From Minisyncoccota bacterium (GTDB lineage Bacteria; Patescibacteriota; Minisyncoccia; Minisyncoccales; UBA5738): a DNA stretch of 43,433 bases. A program made the position numbers and the translations under genes. A model generated the notes under the pieces. That model was not told the origin of the DNA and made no database searches. It was given only the letters and a program-made list of their open reading frames with translations. The stretch is from NCBI GenBank assembly GCA_025453415.1, contig JALOQL010000002.1, forward strand, positions 1 to 43,433, in the 5' to 3' direction. Of this stretch, positions 1-8,389 are shown piece after piece (position 1 is the stretch's first letter; every line of letters starts with the position of its first letter).

Positions 1-1960
1 CTTCCTGGCGCAACGCGCCCGTGTGATACAGAACCGATTCCGTAACGGGATGTCCCGGAAAAATTGCTTCCGCTTTTTTGGCCCAGACATAAGCTTCATC
101 CATCCTCCCCTGATAGAAATACGCCTGGACCAACTCCAGATACGCCTGTTGGTTTTGCGGCCAAACGGCAACCATATCGTTCAAAATCGTTTCAACCAGG
201 GGGAATTTCGATTTGTCCACTATGGCCCAAGAATTGTAAAGACGGGCCAGGGCAAGGTAAGACTGGTAATCATATGCGGAATCACGGCAGCTTTTCATCA
301 GTTCTTCCGCCAGATACGAAAAAATCGAATTCGCCTGGTTGTTGGTAAGCTTTGACGATACGGTTTCCTCCCGCAAAGAATACAGCCACTGGCCCGAAAA
401 AAACATCCGATTCTGATAAATGCCCAGCGGCGACACCTCCAAGGCGTTACGGTAAGCGTCGATCTTTGCCGGAGAGTGATACGGCTCCCGGACCGCATCA
501 ATCACCTTTTTATCGGCAACAGTCGGGCTGATCACAAAAACGCTGAAACAAAGTACCGCCGCGATCAATGGAACGATCAGTTGCGCCGGTTTGAACGACA
601 GCGAAGCAATCCCCGCGCCTTCGACGCGCGAGCTTCCCAAAAACATGATAAATCCAAGGCTAATGTAAAGCATCACATAGCTGGCCACCATGTCGAACAC
701 CGTAAGGTTTTGGACGAAATACGCCGCGAAAAGCGCCGTAAAAACGCCCGCGGCGGCGAAATCGGCCCGCTTGGCAAAATACGCCTTCCAAAGCGTGAAA
801 ATCGCGGCGGCGAACAGTACAGCATACGCGACAAGGCCGACCATGCCGGTCTCGACCATAGTATCAAGAATAATATTGTGCGCCCGGTCATACCAGAGAT
901 CGTCGCCGCATTCCTGCGACCCCAAGCACGGATTGAAATGTTTTGCGAACGCATAACCGAAATTCTCCGGTCCCCATCCCAGCATCGGCCTTTCCAAAAA
1001 ACTTTGCCAAGCAATATCCCAAACCACAAGACGGCTGCCAATGGCGCCCTTGCCGAATTCGGTGATTGCCGTCCGGTAAACCGCGTTGTCTTTCTGAAAC
1101 ACAAACGCAGCCCCCATCAGTCCCGCGGCAACCGCCAAAGCCAGGGCCGCAAGAGTGAACCGGCGCACCTCATTTTTTGCCGAAACCAACAACCGCAACA
1201 CCCCCAGCAAAAGCAATCCTCCGACCAAGGAAAACTTGGCCGCCCGGGCGCCGTTACGGACAATATCGGAGAAAAACCCGGCGGGAAGAGCATCGGACGA
1301 TCCCTTAACGGCGAAGGTCAACAAATACGTGCTTTCGAAAACCAAACAAAAAGATATCGCCAAAAATGCGGCCGCAGAGAATATTTTTAACCAACGATAC
1401 TCACGCCAACCGTGCGAAAAGAAAAGGTACAGCGCGAAAAACGCGTTGAACAAAAGATAGGTTCCCAGGAACGAATCATTGCCGATAAACCCCCCGCCGC
1501 GCGCGTTTTTTAAAGGATTGAACACCGCGTCGATGCCGATATAAACGGCGGCGGCGGTACTGACGCCAAATATCCAAACCCAATTTTTCCGGTCCAAAAC
1601 CCGGGATGCGACAATCGCGAACGCCGCAAGGTGGAAAAACATTAAGATACCGCTCATCCTTTCGAATTTGGACCAAAAACTCGAGGAAAAATTCGCGCCG
1701 AACGCCCCGCTGACGGAGATTACCGCCAAAAACAGCAGCAATGCGATCAACAGCGGATTTTTGATGTCCGGCCGGTATTCCTTCCACCGCCACGCAAGCA
1801 CGGCCCACATAAAGAAAGCGATTTCGGCGCATGCCATGAAAAACAGCCCTTTTGGCCCGACGAACGGATAGTAAAAATTCATATTTACCGCAAAGGGAGC
1901 CAATACCGCGGCAAATAAAAAGATCCTGATCGCGGCAACTAAAAAATATTTGGAATTCAT
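1..1960 (-). CDS. O-antigen ligase / Wzy-family membrane protein with TPR-like C-terminus (partial, runs off left edge)
   Basis: The frame is open from an ATG at 1960 to the window edge (653 whole codons, no stop), so the C-terminus is missing. The N-terminal ~480 residues are strongly hydrophobic, with about a dozen membrane segments. They include the Wzy_C/WaaL family signature: SRLVVWDIAWQSF, then RPMLGWGPENF, then a loop with DRAHNIILD and ETGMVG. Known members join polysaccharide repeats, or transfer the finished chain to an acceptor, on the outer face of the membrane. The soluble tail carries TPR-like helices (QAYLELVQAYFYQGRMDEAY), as in the long ligases of many Patescibacteria and Firmicutes. 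It lies 23 bases behind the Wzz-like gene and is last of the left-hand operon seen here. Ligase versus polymerase cannot be settled from sequence; it could also be a protein O-glycosyltransferase (PglL type). Confidence 0.85.
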   Translation of the reverse strand, partial: MNSKYFLVAAIRIFLFAAVLAPFAVNMNFYYPFVGPKGLFFMACAEIAFFMWAVLAWRWKEYRPDIKNPLLIALLLFLAVISVSGAFGANFSSSFWSKFERMSGILMFFHLAAFAIVASRVLDRKNWVWIFGVSTAAAVYIGIDAVFNPLKNARGGGFIGNDSFLGTYLLFNAFFALYLFFSHGWREYRWLKIFSAAAFLAISFCLVFESTYLLTFAVKGSSDALPAGFFSDIVRNGARAAKFSLVGGLLLLGVLRLLVSAKNEVRRFTLAALALAVAAGLMGAAFVFQKDNAVYRTAITEFGKGAIGSRLVVWDIAWQSFLERPMLGWGPENFGYAFAKHFNPCLGSQECGDDLWYDRAHNIILDTMVETGMVGLVAYAVLFAAAIFTLWKAYFAKRADFAAAGVFTALFAAYFVQNLTVFDMVASYVMLYISLGFIMFLGSSRVEGAGIASLSFKPAQLIVPLIAAVLCFSVFVISPTVADKKVIDAVREPYHSPAKIDAYRNALEVSPLGIYQNRMFFSGQWLYSLREETVSSKLTNNQANSIFSYLAEELMKSCRDSAYDYQSYLALARLYNSWAIVDKSKFPLVETILNDMVAVWPQNQQAYLELVQAYFYQGRMDEAYVWAKKAEAIFPGHPVTESVLYHTGALRQE

Positions 1961-1983
1961 TTTTTTGTTTCAAAAAACCCGGC

Positions 1984-2733
1984 CTAGGGATTACGCCACC
2001 ATTGGATCGCGAATACGGCAAATATCCCGGCAAACAGGCCGGCAACAGCCGCCAGAAAAATTTTTAACCCCGGGCTTAAAGGCAGCTGCTCGATGGCGGA
2101 TGCCGGCTGGATGACGCGGGTGTATTTTATGGATGACAGCGCCAGCTGGGAACAATTTTCCGCCTCCTCCAGTCCTGAAATACCGGAATAACGATCCGCG
2201 CTTGCCGCAAAGGGAGCGGCGCCTGACTTTAATTTAGCCAGGTCTTCGCGGATCCTGGATAACCGGCCCTCGAAATATTGCCTTTCGCGGTCGGCGATCT
2301 GCCGGTGGTCTTCCTCGATTATGCGGCAGACTTCCGCCATATAATCCCTTGCCTTATCCGGGTCGGCCGAATTTACAGACAGAAAGATGACGTTGGTCCC
2401 CATCGGATTGGATGAAAATATCTTCACTGCGTTACCGCCGATATTTTTCCGAGCCTGGATGCCATAGATGTCCCTTTCGATCTTTTCTTTTATTTGAAGC
2501 GGCGGCTCGATCGATTGACTGCCGATACCGCTGCATGCATTGGCCATGGCGCCGATCTCGATCGCGGCGCTGATCTGATAATGCTTTGGCGACAATGCCG
2601 AATATGCCGCCGCGGCACCGACGGCCAAAACCATCGCAATGACGACGGCTCTTTTATTTCTCAAGACGGTCCGCACCAATTCTCGCAGGTCGATCTCCCC
2701 GTTTTCAATTGTTTTTGGTTGGCTTTCTTGCAT
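1984..2733 (-). CDS. wzz: Wzz-like polysaccharide chain-length regulator
   Basis: A 249-residue protein with the Wzz/polysaccharide co-polymerase layout. It has a short cytoplasmic N-terminus with the typical DLRELVRTVLRNKR lead, a first membrane helix at about residues 29-48, a ~170-residue external region with a helical, charged middle (RERQYFEGRLSRIREDLAKL), and a second membrane helix at about 222-245. Proteins of this type set the chain length of Wzy-made polymers. There is no fused tyrosine kinase, so it resembles the LPS-type Wzz rather than BY-kinase Wzc. It sits between the 4,6-dehydratase (6 bases upstream) and the ligase/polymerase gene, as expected for a Wzx/Wzy system. The proline-rich segment before the second helix, usual in this family, is short here (the PLSPG region). 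Confidence 0.8.
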   Translation of the reverse strand: MQESQPKTIENGEIDLRELVRTVLRNKRAVVIAMVLAVGAAAAYSALSPKHYQISAAIEIGAMANACSGIGSQSIEPPLQIKEKIERDIYGIQARKNIGGNAVKIFSSNPMGTNVIFLSVNSADPDKARDYMAEVCRIIEEDHRQIADRERQYFEGRLSRIREDLAKLKSGAAPFAASADRYSGISGLEEAENCSQLALSSIKYTRVIQPASAIEQLPLSPGLKIFLAAVAGLFAGIFAVFAIQWWRNP

Positions 2734-2739
2734 ATGTGT

Positions 2740-4584
2740 TCAGTAATTAGGCACCAGACGTTTTAAAGATTCTTTATAGCATGCTTCGTTATCGGCCGCT
2801 GCCGGCCCTTTTACCATCCTCTCCAGTTCCCGCTCCAATGATGAACTGTCCACCTCGGCAAGCCGGGCGACAAAGATCTTGTTGCTCGAAGTCGCCCGCG
2901 CGTTCTCCTGGGCGGTCAACAGCTCCTCGAAAAGCTTCTCTCCCGGCCGGATGCCGATATATACGATCGGGATGTCCTTGTCCGGCTCGAACCCCGATAA
3001 TTTTATCATTTCCTTGGCCAGGTCGAGGATCTTTATCGGCTGGCCCATATCCAGCACAAACACTTCCCCGCCGGCACCCATTGCCCCGGCCTGCATCACC
3101 AAAAGGCACGCCTCGGAAGTGAGCATGAAATAGCGCTTCATTTCCGGATGCGTCACCTCGACCGGCCCGCCCCGTTTGATCTGCGCCCGGAATATCGGGA
3201 TCACGCTGCCGCGACTTCCCAGGACATTGCCGAACCGCACCGAAACGAATCTGGTCTCACCCTTGCCGTTAAGGTACTGGCAAACCATTTCGCCGATCCT
3301 TTTGGTCGCACCCATCACCGATGTGGGATTGATCGCCTTGTCGGTGGAAATGAAGATGAAGTTGCGGGCGCCGTGCTCGATCGCGGCCTCGCCCACGTTC
3401 TTGGTGCCGAATATGTTGTTGCGCACCGCTTCACCCGAGTTGGCTTCCATCAAAGGTACGTGTTTGTAGGCCGCGGCATGGAAAACTATCTGCGGTTTAT
3501 ATTCTCGGAATATCTCAAAAATACGGCCGCGATTCTGGATGTCGGCAACCATGGGCGCGACGCTCAAACCGGGAAAAAATTTCTTGAGCTCGTTTTCCAT
3601 ATTGAAAACGCCGGTCTCGTCCTGGTCCAAAACCACCAGCTTTTCCGGATCGAACTTGGCCACTTGGCGGCACAGTTCGGAACCGATCGAGCCGGCGGCG
3701 CCCGTGATCATCACGGTCTTGCCCCGTATAAACCCGCCGATCATGGCCGTGTCCAAAGATACCTGGTCGCGTTCCAAAAGGTCCTCCACCTCCACCCGGC
3801 GCACGTTGGCCAGCGTGACGTTACCGTTCATGATCTCGGCCATCGGCGGCACGATCTTTATTTTGGAAATGCCGGCTTTCTTCCCAAGCCGCACCGCTTC
3901 TTTGATAAGCTTCGAACCGGACGCCAGGGTGATGATGATCTCCTCGACGCCGTAGCCCGAAACCACCTTGGGAATATCCTCCAGCCGCCCCAGAACCTTA
4001 ATATCGTGGATGATGCTCCCCTGCCGCGATTCGAGCGGATCGACAAAACCCACCGGATGGTAATGGCTGCTTGTCGCGCCGATGATACTGCGCAAAAGCT
4101 GCTCGCCCGTGTCGCCCGCGCCGACGATGAGTATCCGCGAACGGCCTTCGCTGGTCTTGGGCTTGAAAAGGTACAAATAGATCCTTTTGGCAAAACGCAA
4201 GGCGCCGCAAAAAACGAAGATGAAAAATGCCGCGATGAATATGGTCGAACGCGGAAACCCCGAAAACAGGCTAAAATTCTTAAAAACAAAAAGGAGCGCG
4301 ATCTGGGAAAGCAAAGCGATGCCCGTGGCGCGCGTGATCCCGATCAGTTCCTGGGTGCTCACGTAAGACCAGGAAAACGAATACAGGCGGTTCGCGACAA
4401 ACGACGGCAGATAAAATATCCATCCCAGCACCACCAACCGCAGGATGTTTTGGTAATATTGGCCGGGAATCTGGGCCTCGAAACGCACCATGAAGGCCAG
4501 CCAAACCGAAAGGGCGATCAGGATTGCATCGCAAACGAAAAAGAATATCTTTTTATTTTTCGCTAAAACGTTGATTATGCCCAT
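2740..4584 (-). CDS. pglF: membrane-anchored nucleotide-sugar 4,6-dehydratase (PglF/CapD/WbpM type)
   Basis: The protein has 614 residues, the full length of this family. Four membrane helices lie in residues 12-140. A first Rossmann region (GAGDTG at 155-160) is followed by the catalytic extended-SDR domain, with the NAD loop GAAGSIGSE at 295-303. The active-site segment STDKAINPTSVMGATKR (413-429) has Met424 where ordinary SDRs have Tyr, followed by Lys428. The S-M-K triad with Asp415/Lys416 is the hallmark of UDP-GlcNAc 4,6-dehydratases such as PglF and WbpM. The expected product is a UDP-4-keto-6-deoxy-HexNAc, which the aminotransferase encoded just upstream (4608-5747) could aminate. A strong ribosome site AGGAGG (4593-4598 on the other strand) sits 8 bases before the start. 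Confidence 0.92.
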   Translation of the reverse strand: MGIINVLAKNKKIFFFVCDAILIALSVWLAFMVRFEAQIPGQYYQNILRLVVLGWIFYLPSFVANRLYSFSWSYVSTQELIGITRATGIALLSQIALLFVFKNFSLFSGFPRSTIFIAAFFIFVFCGALRFAKRIYLYLFKPKTSEGRSRILIVGAGDTGEQLLRSIIGATSSHYHPVGFVDPLESRQGSIIHDIKVLGRLEDIPKVVSGYGVEEIIITLASGSKLIKEAVRLGKKAGISKIKIVPPMAEIMNGNVTLANVRRVEVEDLLERDQVSLDTAMIGGFIRGKTVMITGAAGSIGSELCRQVAKFDPEKLVVLDQDETGVFNMENELKKFFPGLSVAPMVADIQNRGRIFEIFREYKPQIVFHAAAYKHVPLMEANSGEAVRNNIFGTKNVGEAAIEHGARNFIFISTDKAINPTSVMGATKRIGEMVCQYLNGKGETRFVSVRFGNVLGSRGSVIPIFRAQIKRGGPVEVTHPEMKRYFMLTSEACLLVMQAGAMGAGGEVFVLDMGQPIKILDLAKEMIKLSGFEPDKDIPIVYIGIRPGEKLFEELLTAQENARATSSNKIFVARLAEVDSSSLERELERMVKGPAAADNEACYKESLKRLVPNY

Positions 4585-4592
4585 GGAAAGCC

Positions 4593-4598
4593 CCTCCT
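4593..4598 (-). promoter_or_regulatory. ribosome binding site of the 4,6-dehydratase gene
   Basis: AGGAGG on the minus strand lies 8 bases before the ATG at 4584. It is one of the few canonical Shine-Dalgarno sites in the window, where most genes are preceded by A/T runs or by overlapping stops. It fixes the start of the dehydratase and suggests that this gene is translated more strongly than its neighbours. Confidence 0.75.
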
Positions 4599-4607
4599 AC
4601 CCAAAAA

Positions 4608-5747
4608 TTATTTTTTAGCTTTTTTCGCCGGCGCGAAGAATTCCCTGACGCAGGCAATGACGTAATCGACTTCGGCGTCGGTAAGCTCCGGATAGATCGG
4701 CAAACGCACCAATTCCTTGGCGATGCGCTCGGTCACCGGCAAATCGAATTGCTCCAGCCCCAGACCCGGCAATTTGTGGTTGGGCGTGGTATCGCGGATC
4801 AGCAGCTCAACATTCTTGGACTGCATGAATTTCTTGAACTTCCAGATGTCGGGAACCTTGATGATGTATTCCTGGAAAATTTGCTGCGGCTGCTGCGTCG
4901 GCAATTCGATGGGCAGGTCTTTGAGCCCCTTCTCGTATTTCATGCCGATCGCCCGACGGCGGCGCAGCATCGCCGGATAGTATTTTATCTTGATGTTCAA
5001 TATCGCGGCCTGGATGTTGTCCAGCCGTGAATTGTAACCCCAATCCATTATTTTAGGCGCCTTGGGCTGGTGCCCCAGCAAGGCATTCTGCGTAATGTTC
5101 CAGTGGTTGCGCAAAAGCAGAAGTTTTTCATAGACCTTCCTGTCGTTGGTGATGATTCCGCCCGCGTCGCCCGCCCCACCCAAAGTCTTGGGGGAAATGA
5201 ACGAGAAACATCCGGTCGCGGCAAATGTCCCGGCTTGTTTTTTACCCAAATAAGCGCCCAGCGCCTGGCAGGCATCCTCAACCACCCACAAATTGTGTTT
5301 TTTGGCGATTGCCATGATCCGGGGCATATCGCAAACCTTGCCCGACAGATGCACCGGCACGATCCCCACGGTTTTTTCGGTAATGAGCCCCTCGAGCAGA
5401 TCGACGTTCATCAACGCGTCCTCGCCCACGTCAATCAATATCGGCTTGGCGCCCAAATGGACAATCTCCTCGATCGGCGCTAAAAACGTGTGCGACGGCA
5501 CGATCACCTCGTCGCCGGGCTTGATGCCCAGCGCCTTGTAGGAGATCTTCAAGGCATCGGTGCCGGAGTTGACGCCGACGGCGTATTTGGCGCCGCAAAA
5601 ATCAGCCAGGTTTTTCTCGAACTTGTCCACGTCCTCGCGCAAAACAAAATCCCCTTTCGAGAAGCATTTGTCCAAGGCCTTTAATATCTGGTCCTTATGG
5701 GCGGCGTAGTAACGGCGGTAACTGGAATTTATAAAATCAACCTTCAT
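4608..5747 (-). CDS. DegT/DnrJ/EryC1/StrS aminotransferase (PglE-like)
   Basis: A 379-residue PLP-dependent sugar aminotransferase of the DegT family. The fold-type I landmarks are present: NSGTDALKISYKAL near residue 60, WVVEDACQALGA near 154-164 (PLP-ring Asp), and the Schiff-base lysine Lys187 in FSFISPKTLGGAGDAGG. Family members transfer an amino group from glutamate to a keto nucleotide sugar. The downstream neighbour is a 4,6-dehydratase, so the likely reaction is amination at C4 of a UDP-4-keto-6-deoxy-HexNAc, the PglF-PglE step of bacillosamine-type synthesis. It is the first gene after a divergent promoter region. No Shine-Dalgarno site is visible before the start. It is one of three DegT paralogues here (the others are at 17919 and 36352), and the lysine-rich tail AKKAKK is unique to it. 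Confidence 0.9.
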   Translation of the reverse strand: MKVDFINSSYRRYYAAHKDQILKALDKCFSKGDFVLREDVDKFEKNLADFCGAKYAVGVNSGTDALKISYKALGIKPGDEVIVPSHTFLAPIEEIVHLGAKPILIDVGEDALMNVDLLEGLITEKTVGIVPVHLSGKVCDMPRIMAIAKKHNLWVVEDACQALGAYLGKKQAGTFAATGCFSFISPKTLGGAGDAGGIITNDRKVYEKLLLLRNHWNITQNALLGHQPKAPKIMDWGYNSRLDNIQAAILNIKIKYYPAMLRRRRAIGMKYEKGLKDLPIELPTQQPQQIFQEYIIKVPDIWKFKKFMQSKNVELLIRDTTPNHKLPGLGLEQFDLPVTERIAKELVRLPIYPELTDAEVDYVIACVREFFAPAKKAKK

Positions 5748-5778
5748 TTTTTTGTAGGTTATAATTGATTACACTTTG

Positions 5779-5784
5779 ATTATA
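5779..5784 (-). promoter_or_regulatory. candidate -10 box for the left-hand operon
   Basis: The 120-base gap between the divergent genes contains a perfect TATAAT on the minus strand, 32 bases before the aminotransferase start. No convincing -35 hexamer lies 16-18 bases upstream (TTCTTT at best), so this is only a candidate promoter for the genes from 5747 leftwards. It lies about 25 bases from the plus-strand promoter, so the two polymerases would compete. Confidence 0.4.
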
Positions 5785-5809
5785 AGCACAAAATTGATCA
5801 AAAAGAAAC

Positions 5810-5838
5810 TTGACAAAATTAAAAAATGACTGTATTTT
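5810..5838 (+). promoter_or_regulatory. sigma-70-like promoter of the plus-strand gene
   Basis: There is a perfect TTGACA at 5810-5815, a 17-base spacer and TATTTT at 5833-5838. This is followed, 15 bases later, by a textbook ribosome site. It is the best promoter visible in the window and drives the only plus-strand gene. Confidence 0.75.
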
Positions 5839-5853
5839 CTTGCCAGCGAGCTT

Positions 5854-5860
5854 AAGGAGG
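5854..5860 (+). promoter_or_regulatory. strong ribosome binding site (AAGGAGG)
   Basis: AAGGAGG lies 7 bases before the ATG at 5868. It confirms the start codon of the plus-strand gene. With the strong promoter just upstream, it implies expression independent of the polysaccharide operons. Confidence 0.85.
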
Positions 5861-5867
5861 GCTCAAC

Positions 5868-6782
5868 ATGAAGATCTTTAAAACAAAATCATATTCAAAC
5901 CAAGGAACATCTCCGATTAAAGGTGTTCGCATTGTGGATTTAAGCCGAATATTTGGAGTGATTCAGGCCACAAATGAAGTATTTCTTCCTTCAATAGGAC
6001 CTAAAATCAGATATAATGGCCTCACTGGCGCAGAGCTGATGGCGGCGTCGATATTAAGAGATTTAGCCGGTTCGGAGCTTAGCTGCAAGAATATTGATCC
6101 AGTCGCAATACTGACCACGGTAAACCGCAAATTGCGGTCATTGTTACCCAATAAAGAAATGATCACACACACGCCTGCCTTTCTTCCTTACGCAAGATTC
6201 GCCCTGCTGTTTATTAGCGACAACGGCAAAGCCGAGGTCATTGCCGGAGGAGATTGTCAGGCGATTGCCCAAACTACGGAAGGAAAACTTCTTTGGACCG
6301 AAAACCAAGCTGGCCCCTACGATCTCGAGAATTATCGGATAATTGGCCTGCACATGGATGCACAAACAAAGAAATACGCCTCTGAAAATAAAATGGCGAT
6401 AGATGATCTCAAACGAGAAAACATCGAAAAAATCCGTGAAGCGATGTGGAAAAGATTTGCTCCGGAATTAGTTGATCGCCGCAACCGCGCAATCAACTCA
6501 ACTTTCGCTGCGCTCAACGGCAATCTTAGAATCACACAACGCTGGCAAAGATTGCCCTTAGGAAATCTGACCGATATTGAAAGAATTATCTGTTACACCG
6601 GGGGCTTTGTTAATATCGCAGCAACACAAAACATGAGAACCTTGGCGCACAAAATAATCAGCGATTACGATATGCACGGATTGAGATCGACCGTTCAAAC
6701 TGCCCAGAACATGTTCTCTCTCAATTGCCGCATGGCTCATATCACTAAACGTGAGGTTGGTGTAATGGTAATCGAGCCATGA
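5868..6782 (+). CDS. uncharacterised protein, possible PP2C-like pseudophosphatase
   Basis: A 304-residue protein without signal peptide or membrane helix. The order of segments resembles the PP2C/SpoIIE phosphatase fold. RIFGVIQATNE stands where the first DG metal motif would be, then a helix (TGAELMAASILRDLAG), a beta hairpin with GKAEVIAGGDCQAIAQ (compare GDSRA), IICYTGGFVNI (compare TDG), and a final strand KREVGVMVIEP (compare DDxTVVVI). In each metal position the acidic residue is replaced (QA, TGG, RE), so if the fold is right it is probably inactive. This assignment rests on pattern only. It is the only plus-strand gene, has its own promoter and terminator-like hairpin, and is more A+T-rich than its neighbours (two 60-base lines counted at 35% G+C, against 57% for a line in the HAD gene). 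Transfer from elsewhere is possible. Confidence 0.6.
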   Translation: MKIFKTKSYSNQGTSPIKGVRIVDLSRIFGVIQATNEVFLPSIGPKIRYNGLTGAELMAASILRDLAGSELSCKNIDPVAILTTVNRKLRSLLPNKEMITHTPAFLPYARFALLFISDNGKAEVIAGGDCQAIAQTTEGKLLWTENQAGPYDLENYRIIGLHMDAQTKKYASENKMAIDDLKRENIEKIREAMWKRFAPELVDRRNRAINSTFAALNGNLRITQRWQRLPLGNLTDIERIICYTGGFVNIAATQNMRTLAHKIISDYDMHGLRSTVQTAQNMFSLNCRMAHITKREVGVMVIEP

Positions 6783-6813
6783 AGCTCCGAAACTAACACT
6801 TTTTGAGCTTTTT
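6782..6813 (+). terminator. weak intrinsic terminator after the plus-strand gene
   Basis: AAGCTC (6782-6787) pairs with GAGCTT (6805-6810) over a 17-base loop, and the second arm runs into a five-T tract (6809-6813). The stem is only 6 bp, so this is a weak candidate. The convergent HAD gene ends 4 bases beyond it. Confidence 0.4.
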
Positions 6814-6816
6814 CTA

Positions 6817-7692
6817 TTACATAAGGCCAAAATGCCGGAGAACTTCCAGGATGCCGTTTTGGTCCACGTGCGGGCCGATGAAATTACGTTCTTTGTCGCG
6901 CCTTGAGACATTTTCCAAAACCTGCGGCACCGCATTTTCCAGCGTGGCGCGATAGCCGCAAAGCTTCATGAATTCCCAATCGACAACGCCATCGCCCGCG
7001 CCCAGAACATTCTCGAACGGAATACCCATATCGCCAATCAATCGCTCCAAACCGGTGGCCTTTGATATGCCCGCGGGCCCGAAAAAACCATAATGATATC
7101 CTTCCAGGAATAAATTATTTCCCCACAGCAAATTCAACCGGCCGCTAAACCCTCGGTAAATCCTTTCCATCGCTTCTTTGGCGCCGCTTTCTTTTGACTC
7201 GCCGGAAACATACAAAACATTTTTGCCGCAAACCGCTTCGACCAGGGATTCGACCGCTTCCGGCGTGATCTGCACCGACGCGGACAATAATTGGTTTATT
7301 TTGTTCCCCGCCTGGTCTTCTTGGACAAAGTAGCTTTCGGGAGTGAAGAAATTGGTAACGATCCCCTCTTGTAGCAGCTGCTGCACCAATCGCGACGAGT
7401 CCTCCTGTGAAACCGTTTTACATTCAAAAATTTCCCCCGACAGCGGGTTCATCGTCAAGCTGCCCATGTCGCCGATATGAAAGTTATTCAAATTCGCTTC
7501 TTTGATGATTGCGGCATTCGTCGGCGCGTAAAACGGCCGGCCGGTGCACAAAATCACCGGGGTCCCGGATTCTTTAATATTTTTTAGCGCGGCGATTATC
7601 TCCGGGCAAGGATCGGGAAAATTTTTTCCGCCCTTGAACCCGACCAGGATTCCGTCAACGTCCAGGACCACCGCCCGTATTTCGGACTTCAT
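6817..7692 (-). CDS. HAD-superfamily (Cof-like, IIB) phosphatase
   Basis: The 291-residue protein has all four HAD motifs: nucleophile Asp11 and Asp13 in VVLDVDGILVG, motif II Thr in VILCTGRP, motif III Lys in ISKATGLERL, and motif IV GAGDGVVDWEFM. The large insert between motifs II and III is a C2-type cap, as in Cof/SupH sugar-phosphate phosphatases. Such enzymes hydrolyse small phosphoesters in the cytoplasm. The substrate cannot be read from the sequence, but the setting suggests a sugar phosphate. It is the last gene of the five-gene module that starts at 11191 and its start overlaps the preceding stop (ATGA at 7689-7692), so translation is probably coupled. Confidence 0.85.
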   Translation of the reverse strand: MKSEIRAVVLDVDGILVGFKGGKNFPDPCPEIIAALKNIKESGTPVILCTGRPFYAPTNAAIIKEANLNNFHIGDMGSLTMNPLSGEIFECKTVSQEDSSRLVQQLLQEGIVTNFFTPESYFVQEDQAGNKINQLLSASVQITPEAVESLVEAVCGKNVLYVSGESKESGAKEAMERIYRGFSGRLNLLWGNNLFLEGYHYGFFGPAGISKATGLERLIGDMGIPFENVLGAGDGVVDWEFMKLCGYRATLENAVPQVLENVSRRDKERNFIGPHVDQNGILEVLRHFGLM

Positions 7693-8378
7693 GTTTTGGA
7701 AAAATAATTATTCAAAATCGCGGCCACCCGTTCCTTGAATTTCAGTTGATCGGTGATATTATTATCGACTTCCAAAGCGATCACTTCCCCGAATTCGCCT
7801 TTGGGCAATGACGATAAGTAATTGAAATCTTTCATGTCTTTGACGAAATGGACATCGTGATCGCCGATTTGGGAATAACCGCCCAAATGATTGCTGGAAA
7901 CTTTCGTGCCTTTGCGGGAGAGAATATAAAAAGCTTCGCCGGCGCCGCGGCTTATCGCCGCTTTCAAATGGGCCAGATCAACACAAAATCCGCCGATCTT
8001 TGAAACGTCGACATTCGCCGCGATCCGGTCGTCATAGTTCATTTCCAGGTATAATTTATCCCAATAACCCTGCCACCGGCTTAAAATATCAAAATTGCTT
8101 TCGTGAACATTGAAAAACTTCGTTTTGAATTTGTTGATGAAAAAATCGATTTCGGAGGCATCGGCATCGTGGCGCAAATGAACCAGCGGCACCGATTTGA
8201 TGCTTGATCTTAAAAGCGCGGCGTATAATTTATGCCGTTCGCCCCTTTCGAGCCTTTCTACGAAAACGGCGGCGGCGGCGATCCCCTGCCGGTTTATGTC
8301 GCGAACCTTGCGCCGCCAGCCGGAACCCTGCCCGGTGACGCTCACAAATATTCTTTGTTTAAAATCGATTTCTTCCAT
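7689..8378 (-). CDS. TIM-barrel protein, sugar phosphate isomerase/epimerase-like
   Basis: The chosen start is the ATG at 8378 (229 residues), 11 bases after the EamA stop. The frame is open further upstream, but that part lies inside the EamA gene and reads as arginine/histidine-rich shadow sequence. The protein looks like a short xylose-isomerase-type TIM barrel: strands such as SVPLVHLRHDA, KLYLEMNYD, GGFCVDLAHLKAA and DHDVHFVKDM, and a final EVIALEVDNN carry charged residues where such barrels bind metal and substrate. At 229 residues it is shorter than the usual 260-300. Possible metal ligands are Asp, His and Glu in those strand ends. It overlaps the HAD gene by 4 bases. The fold call is moderate and the substrate is unknown; an endonuclease IV-like barrel or another isomerase remains possible. 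Confidence 0.65.
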   Translation of the reverse strand: MEEIDFKQRIFVSVTGQGSGWRRKVRDINRQGIAAAAVFVERLERGERHKLYAALLRSSIKSVPLVHLRHDADASEIDFFINKFKTKFFNVHESNFDILSRWQGYWDKLYLEMNYDDRIAANVDVSKIGGFCVDLAHLKAAISRGAGEAFYILSRKGTKVSSNHLGGYSQIGDHDVHFVKDMKDFNYLSSLPKGEFGEVIALEVDNNITDQLKFKERVAAILNNYFSKT

Positions 8379-8389
8379 GGCCGGATTGG

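Noticed and set aside
476..1390. 304-codon open frame on the plus strand
   Set aside because: It lies opposite the O-antigen ligase gene. Its translation is rich in Arg, His, Gln and Lys without any domain, as expected for a shadow of a membrane protein gene.
3148..4566. 472-codon open frame on the plus strand
   Set aside because: Exact antisense of the 4,6-dehydratase, which has all family motifs. The plus-strand translation is low-complexity His/Arg/Asp-rich.
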